Part shown: one piece after another, positions 54,991 through 64,000 of the stretch
Layout: each line of letters starts with the position of its first letter
How positions within the stretch are numbered: the stretch's first letter is position 1
Source of the DNA: Typha latifolia
Lineage: Eukaryota > Streptophyta > Magnoliopsida > Poales > Typhaceae
Reading direction: 5' to 3'
Assembly (NCBI GenBank): GCA_019914945.1
Contig: CM034112.1
Span: 5,169,001 to 5,233,000, forward strand
DNA length: 64,000 bases
The notes under the pieces: model-generated
The model's database searches: none
What the model was told of the DNA's origin: nothing
Seen by the model: only the letters and a program-made list of their open reading frames with translations
Position numbers and translations under genes: made by a program

Positions 54991-55634
54991 TTCTAGCTCT
55001 AAACTAAAGAACCTTATATTTATTTACACTAGTTTTAGACTGTAAAAATTGATACTTGCTGTGCTTTAGGCTCACCACCATCTGGTGGAAATATTTTTCA
55101 GATTTATAAATGGGCTCGAGTTCATGGATAATTTGGCAAAGATTTATTTTTATAATTATTTTAACTATTTATTCTTATAAATTTAAACCATATGGCTTAT
55201 AGCCCCTATGTAGGTATTTATATCTGTTTTGGGATATGTATTTTAAGGCTTGTTGTGGATTTTGGTGTTTTGAGCTTCATTTTGTCTGTATTTTTGTAAA
55301 AATATTGGACTTGCATTATATAAATTGTATTGAAATATTGACCAGGATGTCACATGAAAACCACGTAATTCTACACATATGAGGGGCATGTGTATTTAGT
55401 GGTGGGACTTACATAATTATTTTACTAAGTGCTTATTGCATATTTTTTATTTAGCCATATGTTTACTTTGCTAAAAATTTATTTGACAAAATTTTGGAAT
55501 TATAGTGGAAATCTTTTGTATCAAATTGTGCAATTATAATGCAAATGAGTTTCATCAAGTTCTTTGTAGTGTCTGTGATGTTTGGAAAGAATCTAAAGTA
55601 AGTTCTTGTGTCTTGAAATTGCCAAAGGGGAGAT

Positions 55635-56728
55635 TTAGAACCAATAGTTTTGTTACTACAAAGTCGTGGGCAAAATAACATTTATTTGAGTTGTACAAAT
55701 TAGATTCACAAGTATGATTAAGTCAGCTAGCCTATCAATGATCATATCGGACAAAGAAATTAAGTCAAAAGAAGGAAAAAAGAAGTTATCTTCTTCTTAT
55801 TTCTGGACTTCTTCTCGATGGGGTTAATGGCATCCAAATGGCTGAAATGATTCACTTAAAGAAATTTAAGTAGTATCCGGATGGGATAAGTGGTTTTTAG
55901 ACCGTATGCGCAAGGCAACAAAAGAAAGTTATAAATTAGAAATGGATTTGAAGATTCTTTAGGTGGCTTATCCTAATAAAAATCAAGGATATTTCTAACA
56001 TCTATTTAAGGAGCTAAAAGTCAGAGGTTAGATCACTGATTGAAAGAAGAACTCTAGAAATTCTTTTCTCATCTGAGAGCTCTATAAGTTCCTCACGAAG
56101 TTATGTTCTATATTTTAGTGAGAAGACTTCAACAATTAATTAATTACTTCAGCTATAGCTGACGATAATCTAGTAGCATCAAAATAAGCTAAAATATTCA
56201 TCAATGTCGAATACGTCGACACATGCTTTTGAGGATAGATCCATCTCTTGAGTGGTTATCAAACATAGACGATTTTTTCACAAGAGTAGTTAATCAGACA
56301 GTTTCTATTCAAGGGGTTACTTAAATACTATGGCATTAGAGTACCAAGAGGGGTTTTAAGAATTTTTTTTTTATTGCTTAGCGAAATAAAATCGATCGGC
56401 TTTAAAAGGATCTTTGATTTTTTTTTCTCTCTTTGCAGAGAGGTTTTTCTTGTTAAAAAATATATCGACTTGTGTTAGTCTTGTTTACTTTTCTTACTTG
56501 TATATAACTTTTCATTTTCTACTCTTACTTATCGTTCTGCGCATCGACTTAAGTTTAGTTTTTCCTTATTAGAGTATGTTTTAAGTTTAATTATTATTTG
56601 ATTTTCTAGACCTAGTAAGACTTGATTTCTCTAAATCAATTTAGATTTGATTTTTTAACTTTTGACTTTAACTTTAGATGTGACTTTTCATATCTCTAAA
56701 TCCATCTCTCTCTCTCAAATTTGTTTCA
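55635..56728 (+). repeat. Copia L 3' LTR (1094 bp)
   Basis: Begins TTAGAACC just after AAAGGGGAGAT and ends GTTTCA. The right 560 bp match the 5' LTR remnant. Confidence 0.68.
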
Positions 56729-57479
56729 AACACTAAACGAGAATAGCGGAGATCCACTTATATACCATGAAAAATTGTAAATACATAGTATGCTTTGGTA
56801 CCAATTGAAATTTATAGGGTGAGGCAAGGGTTCTATTGTAATTCGGTTTGAATATATATGGAAACTCAAACACAGAGACAAAGACAGAATAAGGAAATCA
56901 GCATGAGTGTGTAATGAGAGAAACAAAGAAAGAAAAAAAAAAACAGATCCTATTACACATCGACCAATCTATTTTAGTAAAAATATAGAAACAATGTTCA
57001 TTTATAAACTCTCCTAGAGACTACATCATCTAAATATTTGAAGTCCACCCCTTGTTTGCACCTTGAGTTGACTTATCATTGACGTGGATCACTCAATCTG
57101 GATGCATTTGCTCCCGATTCAACTATTATGTCAATATGTTATAAGTTGTAGTCATTGTTTGAGCAACCAAAACTAGTAGTAATGATAATAATAAATAAAT
57201 AAATAAATAAATGAAATAACGCATATGAATCAACAATATTAATAATAATAATGGATAATAAAAAATTTATGTTTAGCTATCTTCGTAATTAATTTCTTTT
57301 CTATTTTCTAGATGCGGCAACTCATATTGTCCTATGATTTTATTTCTATATCCATTTTTTCCCTTTATTTTCTCTCTTCTTATTTCTCTCATGATCATAT
57401 CCCCTCCCCCATCCGTATTTTTCCATCTTTTTATTCTTATATTCTTATCTTTCCAACTCTTGTTCTCCTCTCACCTCTC
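56729..57479. other. AT-rich, no gene
   Basis: AAAT/AATAA short repeats near 57188-57250. No element motif seen. Confidence 0.5.
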
Positions 57480-57603
57480 TTGTTCTCTTCTCGTACCGCC
57501 ATCACCATGTGCCCCTTCCTGGCACTGGCGCCAGACGGCGATGCATCCCCACCTCGACCCTAACTCTTCCTCTCTCTCCCTATAACACTCTTTTTTCCTT
57601 GCC

Positions 57604-57656
<53 letters not shown>

Positions 57657-57960
57657 CTCTCCTCTATGTACTCTCTCTCTAGCTCTCCCCCAAACGTAGT
57701 GCCACCCCAGCACCAGCAACCGACTACTATGGCCACCCTTTTGACCATGCATCCTCTTTTTCCCTTTAAACTCACTTTTCTCTCTCTCTCTCTCTCTCTC
57801 TCCGAAATACTTCAAACTGAGAACATTGCTAGGCGAACGACCAGACCTACTCCACATGGCCTTTCTAAATTAGCTATAAATGGTGCTGGCCTTGAGGCCC
57901 AGCACTATTCCACCGCTCTGCTGGAGCAAGCCCAGCCAACTATATCTTTCTTAACTCAAT
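57480..57960 (+). repeat. Possible diverged LTR2 fragment
   Basis: CT-rich tract with (TC)n runs at 57607-57650 and 57778-57802, and GTGCTGGCCTTGAGGCCCAGCAC (57872-57894), which resembles the LTR2 palindrome. The order of parts fits LTR2, but similarity is low. Confidence 0.35.
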
Positions 57961-58879
57961 CTCAAACCAAGGGATATAACAAATAAATAAGTTAGCCATA
58001 TTATTCATGCTGATATTTTTTAGAAATAGGTATACTGTTTTAGTCATAACATTTTGATCGTTTTGTACGTAAAAATTTACAACTTATCTTCAACCACAAA
58101 GTCCAACTTGATCGTTTTGTACATAAAAAAATGTGCTGCAAATTAGAGAAAAAAATATGACCATAATATGCACACATTAAATACTTTACAAAATAATCTT
58201 CATTGCTTCAAACTATTTCAAATGAAAAATAACATTCTCAAGCCTATAAAAAGATGCCCATACCTTATGTTAAAATTAGAGTTTCAAAGGCAAATTAAAA
58301 AATATAAAGGAGAACAATCTAATTTAGCTCATATTAGAGAAGATAAGTTCTTAATTAACAAGTTTTTTTTATCTTCTTTCTTTTTCTTAGTGAAATTTAT
58401 TTATAAATCAAGCTCGTTGGATGTGCTTATGGTTTTGATTTAATATGTGAAAAAGGTGAAGAGCTTTCATGGTTTGTGATGAGAGATTGGGTAAATCTTT
58501 TGGAAGAAGTCGGTGGACTTCTTAATTTAAAGCAAAAGCCGTATGGAGAGAAGATATTTTGGGGGATAAATTTCTTGTATAAAGATTGCTAAAACTTTGG
58601 TAAGCTAGTGGTATATGTCTTTTAAGTGCATAGTGATTAAATTTTCAAAAAAGAAACTTTGAAGACTGGACATAAGCATTGGCCGAACTACTATAAATAT
58701 TGGTGTCATATTCCATCTCACATTTCTTTGTTTTTCTCATTTATGTTTTCATAGCATAATATCAATTACTTGAATTTTCTTAATTTACATAAAGCTTTGA
58801 ATTTCTCATTATCATTACAATTTTCGCATACACTTACATACTTAGTTTTTATCTTCTTATTTAATTTGTAAATTCAATT
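57961..58879. other. AT-rich, no gene recognised
   Basis: Short open frames only, for example a lysine-rich one near 58170-58440 without recognisable domain. Confidence 0.45.
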
Positions 58880-59960
58880 CATTATTCCCGTAGGTTGTTT
58901 AGTCGAGCCAACACATAAGACATAGGAGGCTATACCCATATCTTTACTCTTAAAATTTTTATCCAAAATGACTTGGTGTTATGCCCCAAATTATTACTGG
59001 TAAGCAAAATGTCATCAATATACTAAACTAAAATTATGATGGCACCCACTGGCTTTCTAGTATATATATTGATCAACAATGTTTTTCTTAAAATCAAAGG
59101 TTTTGATTACTTTATTAAATTTGAGGTACTATAGTCAAGATGCATGTTTAAATTTATATATCGATTCCTTTAGTCTACATTCTAGATGTTCATTATCATA
59201 CTATTAGTTCTATTATTTTCTTAAAAGATATATTTTAAGGTTATATGCTCCCACTATCTAAGCCATCCTCAATAAATTTAGCTATATCAATTTTTGTAAC
59301 TTACATCAAGAATGAAACATGATAGAATACATACCCTTTAAATTTCTTTGAATATCCAATAAAATATGCACTCACTATCCTAAAGTCTAACTTAACTTCT
59401 TCTCAGGTGGATTAAATAGCTTAGCCTCTACTTGACACTGCCACATGTGAAAGTTACTTAAACTTAGTTTTCTTCTTATCCATAAATCATATAGAGTTTT
59501 AGGTACAACCTTTGAAGGAATCTTATTTTATAAAAATAGTTGTCAACAATTACTTATCATACTCCAGACTGCCTATCAGAGTTTGGTTCCTTCTTTCAAT
59601 AACACTATTTTGACTTGGTTTAGTATTGGGCTTAAATGGTACACACTTTATGAATTTTCCAAAAGGACCTATAAGTTTATAGGCATTAATGTATATACCA
59701 TAAAAGTCACCACCCCGATATGATCTAACTACTTTGTTCCTTTACCTAATTAATTTTCAGCACTCCCTTTGAAAATTTTGAAGGCTCTAAGAGCCTCATA
59801 TATTTTAGAGAGCAAATATATCCAACCATAGCTGAAGTAGTCATTAGTAAATATGATGAAATATTTTCCTCATTTATACAATGAGGAAATGGATCACATA
59901 TATCTGTATAAATCAATTCCAATGCAATCCAATGGTCAAAACTACTTTCAAAAAGTGAAG
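58880..59960 (-). pseudogene. Copia pol relic (integrase to RT), minus strand
   Basis: Read on the minus strand from 59960: a decayed integrase segment (GYIYLLSK-like), a glutamate motif region SVIERRNQTL near 59600, KVVPKTLYDLW near 59500 and GYFIGY-like near 59360. An RT relic (YIDDIL) follows near 59015, and KDMGIASYVL near 58955. The motif order is Copia, of a lineage different from A-D. Very old, with many stops and frameshifts. It cannot be assigned more finely. Confidence 0.7.
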
Positions 59961-60037
59961 GGATAATATCACTTAGACTCCTAAATTATCACTACTTTTT
60001 TGCATATATCCCCTAAACTTTTTTACCACATACACCC

Positions 60038-60395
60038 TGTAATAACACAAGGTTAAAAGAAAAAAAGAATTGTATATAGTGCTGGGCTCAGCCCAGCACC
60101 ATGCACAGCAAGGCACTGGGCCGAGCCCAGCGCCTGGCGCTGCAAGGGCGCTGGGCCGAGCCCAGCACCACTTGCAGGGTGCAGTCAGAGGAGAGAAGGG
60201 AAGGAGGAGGAGGAGAGGAAGAAGAAAGAGAAGAAGAAGAAGAAGAAGAAGAAAGAAAAAGGAAGAAGAAGGTTGGGCCATGGGGGAGGGGGTGCGCCGC
60301 TAGTGGCCACTCAACGGCCGGCCTCTCGCGACGGCTCAATCCTTCGGCGGTTCCGAGAGGAAGCCGACAAGGAGAAAAAGAGAAATAGAGAGAGA

Positions 60396-60445
<50 letters not shown>

Positions 60446-60675
60446 TCGAGAGAGAGGAAGAAAAGAGAGAGAGAGGCGGTGGGGAGGGAGGCTGCGGCGG
60501 CGGCGGCGGCAGCGGGGCCCACCTCGCCAGCTGGCTCGGCCAGGTTGGCCGGGCCAGCGCTTGGGGCGCATGGCGCCCAACTCTGCTGCCACTGTATGGC
60601 ACAAGCTGTCGTGCCATGTAGTGCAGACATTTTTTTTTTATATTTTTTTATATTTTTTAACCTTGGGTTATTATA
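60038..60675 (-). repeat. 3' LTR of Tekay/Del-like Gypsy (638 bp)
   Basis: On the minus strand it starts TATAATAACCC after the purine tract and ends TGTTATTACA. Its first ~600 bp match LTR2 copy ii (28418-29045): GGCACGACAGC, CT runs, TTC tract and a GCTGGGCCGAGCCCAGC palindrome array (60080-60166). The two ends form an extended inverted repeat, TAATAACACAAGGTTAAAA against its near complement. The long AT-rich part of LTR2 copies i and ii is absent. Confidence 0.72.
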
Positions 60676-60692
60676 TTTTCCTTCCCCCCTTA
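60676..60692 (-). other. Polypurine tract, Tekay-like element
   Basis: The minus-strand TAAGGGGGGAAGGAAAA lies directly before the LTR start. Confidence 0.8.
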
Positions 60693-60713
60693 TAAAAATT
60701 TCGACCTCGAAAT

Positions 60714-63700
60714 TTACATACCTCTAAACAATTCTGAATATTTGGATCGTATCTCATCTTCACGTTCCCAAGAAGCCTCTTCTACTGCATGGTTTCTCCA
60801 GATGATTTTTACTAAGGGTATAACTTTTGTTCTTAGTACTTTATCTCTTCTAGTAAGGACCTTCACAGGCTGCTCTTCATATGATAAATTTTGCTGCAGC
60901 TGGACTGGTTCATAATGAATCACATGAGAAGGATCTGATATATATTTCCTTAGTACTGACACATGAAACACATTATGAATTTGAGCTAAATCAGGGGGTA
61001 AAGCTACTCTATAAGCTACAGGCCCCACTCGTCCAAGAATCTCATAAGGTCTTATATACCTAGGACTTAACTTTCCTTTCTTTCCAAAGCGAAACACACC
61101 CTTCCAAGGTGAAACTCTTAAGAATACTTTGTCCCCAACTTGAAACTCCAAATCACGCCTCCTATTATTAGCATAACTTTTCTGTCTACTTTGTGCTATC
61201 TTCATATGTTCTCTAATTGTCTTTATCTTCTCAACTGTAGCTTGCACTAGTATTGAGTTTTCAACCTTCTTTTCTCCAACTTCTTCCCAATCGATTGGTG
61301 ATCTGGCATTTCTGCCATATAATGCTTCATAGGGAGGCATACCAATACTAGTATGATAACTGTTATTATAAGCAAACTCTATCAACGGTAAGTATTTGTC
61401 CTAGCCCAATCTAAAATTAATTACACATGCTCTCAACATATCCTCTAATGATTGAATAGTACGCTCAGATTGACCATCTGTCTGAGGATGATAAGCTGTA
61501 ATAAACTGTAGTTTTGTTCCAAAAGACTAATGAAACTGCTTCCAAAATCTAGACACAAAACAAGGATCTCTATCTGAAGTGATACTAATAGGAATTCCAT
61601 GGTGAGCAAAAATTTCATCTCTAAACAAGATAGCTAACTTTTCCATTGAATCAGTAGTACTAACTGGTAAAAAGTGTGCTGATTTGGTTAGCCTATCAAA
61701 AATCACCCAAATTGCATTCTTCCCTTTCTATGTCTTTGGTAATCCTGTCACAAAATCCATGTTAATATGTTCCCATTTCCATTTAGGAATCTGGAAAGGT
61801 TGTAATGCGCCTGCAGGCCTTTGGTGCTCAATCTTGACTTGCTGACAAGTTAAACACTTAGCCACAAATTCCCCGATATTTCTTTTCATTCCTTCCCACT
61901 AGAATTTCTTCTTCAACTCATGATACATTTTTGTTCCCCTGGGGTGCATAGCATAAGCAGAACTATGAGCTTCATTTAAAATTTCATTTCTAAGTCCTGC
62001 ACAATTAGGAACATATAATCTGCTTCTAAAATGCAGTATCCCGGTAGAGTCTATAGAGAAATCTGATTTACTGGAATTCTGTACTTGTTTCACAATTTGC
62101 ATAGTCTTAATATCAGTCTTCTGAGATGCACTAATTCTATCTATCAATGTAGGTTTGACAGTAAATTGTGCAAGTAAACCAACTCCACCACCCTTGGCCA
62201 CAATTGGAACTTCTAGCCTTTGCAGATCCTTACGTATCATAGTTTGTTGGGTAATTAAAAATGCTAGACTCCGAGCTGACTTTCTACTTAAGGCATCTAC
62301 AATAACATTTGCTTTACCAGGATGATAATTTATGGTACAATCATAATCCTTCACTAATTCCAACCATCTCCTTTGCCACAAATTAAGTTCTTTCTGAGTA
62401 AACAAATATTTAAGACTTTTATGATCTGTAAAAATTTCACATTTTTCCCCATATAGATAGTGTCGCCAAATCTTTAAAGCAAACACTACAGTGACCAACT
62501 CCAAATCATGAGTAGGATAATTCTGTTCATAATCTTTTAACCGCCTAGATGCATAAGCCACTACATTACCATTCTGCATTAAAACACAACCTAATCCTTT
62601 ACGTGAGGTATCACAATACACTTGAAATCCTATTCCACTGGAAGGAATAATCAGAATTGGTGCACAAGTCAATCTTCTTTTTAATTCTTGAAAACTATTT
62701 ACACACTCTTCATTCCACTCAAATCTTTGATTCTTCCGAGTCAACCTGGTAAGAGGCATAGCTATCTTTGCATATCCTTCTACAGACCTCCTATAATATC
62801 TAGCTAGACCAAGAAAACTACGCACTTCCGTGATATTAGTTGGTTGACTCCATTTCAATACAACATCTATTTTGGACTGATCCACACTGATCCCTTCCTG
62901 TGATACAACATGTCCTAGGAAGACCACCTGATCTAGCCAGAACTCACATTTTGAAAATTTGGCAAATAACTTCTTTTCTCTCAAGATCTGGAGAATTAAC
63001 CTCAAGTGATACTCATGTTCTTCCTCACTAGCTGAATATATTAGTATATCATCAATGAAAACTATTACAAACTGATCCAAATAAGGTTGAAAAACTCTAT
63101 TCATCAGGTCCATGAAGACAGCTGGAGCATTGGTCAATCCAAATGGCATGACCAAAAACTCATAATGTTCATACCTAGTACGAAAGGCAGTTTTAGAAAT
63201 ATCCTCCTAACGAACTTTTAACTAATGGTAACCAGTCCTCAAGTCTATTTTAGACAATACTTTAGCTCCCCTTAACTGGTCAAACAAATCATCAATGCAA
63301 GCTAGAGGATATTTATTTTTTATTGTCACTTGGTTCAGTTGTCTATAGTCTATACACAGCCTGAGTGTCCCATCCTTCTTCTTAACAAAAAGGATAGGTG
63401 CTCCCCAAGGAGAGACACTAGGTCTTATGAAGCCTTTCAGTAGTAGTTCTTCCAACTGTACCTTAAGTTCCTTCAATTCTATTGGTGCCATTTGATAGGG
63501 AGCTTTAGAAATAGGTGAGGTATCAGGAGCTAGATCAATTGAAAAGTTTACTTCCCTGTCCGGGGGTAATCCGGGGAGATCATCTGGGAAAACATCAGGA
63601 AACTCTCTAACAACACGGACATCTTCTAATTTAATCTGTTTATCAGTTCCCCTGAACAGACTAGCTAAGACACCTGTACATCTTTTCTTTAGTAATCTAC

Positions 63701-63977
63701 AAGCTTCAAATGCAGAGATTATCTTCATAGAGTTACTGGATTTATTGCCCTTAATTCTATATTCTGCTCCATCAGCTAAATTCATTACAATTTCCTTTCT
63801 ATAGCAATCTATGTTGGCATGATATGCAGCTAACCAATCCATCCCCAAGATAACATTAAAATCTGTCAGCTCTAGTGGCAAAACATCTACTTTGAACTCT
63901 CTATCACCAAAACTAACTGTGCAAGATTTATAAGCCGAAACAATAACAACTGTCTCTCCTACTGGTGTGGCAATCAA
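60714..63977 (-). pseudogene. Tekay/Del-like Gypsy pol, one frame with six TAG stops
   Basis: From 63977 down to 60714 a single frame of about 1088 codons encodes the protease end ([17 protein letters not shown], 63850), RT ([19 protein letters not shown], 63390; [21 protein letters not shown], 63050), RNase H ([17 protein letters not shown], 62620; [11 protein letters not shown], 62420), integrase (zinc CLTCQQVK, 61850; NMDFVTGLP, 61750; TSDRDPCF, 61560; DGQSERT, 61460) and a chromodomain tail (IIWRNHAVEEASWERED, 60770). No frameshift was found. The six stops are all TAG, at 63222, 63207, 61899, 61728, 61527 and 61401. The left part of gag-protease lies beyond the window. Confidence 0.92.
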
Positions 63978-64000
63978 CAGAATATCCTCTAAAGGTTCCA

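Larger units (their letters stand above)
51056..56728 (+). mobile_element. Copia element L, old relic
   Basis: A partial 5' LTR (51056-51563) matches the right half of the 3' LTR (55635-56728, shared CTAGTAGCATC, GACACATG, TTGAGGAT and GAGAGATTTTT blocks). PBS-like TGATATTAGAGTGGG follows at 51566. A purine tract (55623-55634, AAAGGGGAGAT) precedes the 3' LTR. The interior holds a few gag traces and unrelated insertions, including LTR3 copies. It appears much older than A, B or C. Confidence 0.7.

Noticed and set aside
57471..57857. Arginine/glutamate-rich minus-strand frame
   Set aside because: Reading of the (GA)n complement of a TC microsatellite.

Overview
The window is plant nuclear DNA and consists almost entirely of nested, decayed LTR retrotransposons. 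Evidence for a flowering plant: Sirevirus-like Copia elements with an extra envelope-like gene, chromovirus-type (Reina-like and Tekay/Del-like) Gypsy elements, a CACTA terminus, primer-binding sites matching initiator-tRNA-Met, and AT-rich intergenic DNA. I cannot name the species. I found no intact host gene, tRNA, rRNA or CRISPR array. Every coding region is broken by stops, frameshifts, deletions or insertions.

Left part (1-16977). A minus-strand Sirevirus-like Copia element (A, 561-8855) lies in the 3' end of a Reina-like Gypsy element (H, 8856-9905). A Gypsy LTR (1-560) is inserted in A's envelope-like gene, and that junction is tandemly duplicated (385-2871). H lies in a long Tekay-type LTR (LTR2; 9906-11669 and 15775-16005). 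A gag-only Copia derivative (C, 11670-15774, TSD ATGTA) is inserted in LTR2. Next comes the reverse transcriptase of another Gypsy element (G).

Middle part (16978-37396). Gypsy F (16978-22944, TSD GTGAG) is inserted in G, and F's 5' LTR carries a solo LTR (17403-18383, TSD GGATG). G resumes at 22945 and keeps an integrase. A minus-strand, integrase-less Gypsy (I) follows. It is cut by a second LTR2 (28418-30546), which is cut by a Copia LTR plus partial gag (D, 30547-32069) fused to a CACTA terminus. A repeat-poor stretch (32408-34368) precedes Gypsy K.

Right part (37397-64000). The most complete Copia element (B, 37397-48042) has a Gypsy solo LTR in gag (TSD TGGGA) and an envelope-like gene with a plausible internal promoter and a 264-bp intron. 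The intron is exactly absent from element A. Further right are old solo LTRs of a third family (LTR3), a Copia relic (L), a second Copia relic on the minus strand, and a minus-strand Tekay/Del-like element whose pol keeps one frame broken only by six TAG codons.

The main theme is regulatory. The CpG-rich palindrome GCGTTCGAACGC and its deaminated variants form arrays upstream of TATA-like boxes in three kinds of promoter: Sirevirus-like LTRs, Reina-like Gypsy LTRs, and the internal promoter of the envelope-like gene. The related Gypsy I LTR lacks the array. LTR2 carries a different palindrome array, GCTGGGCYSAGCCCAGC. The Gypsy elements include two different integrase deletions, one of them shared by two copies.
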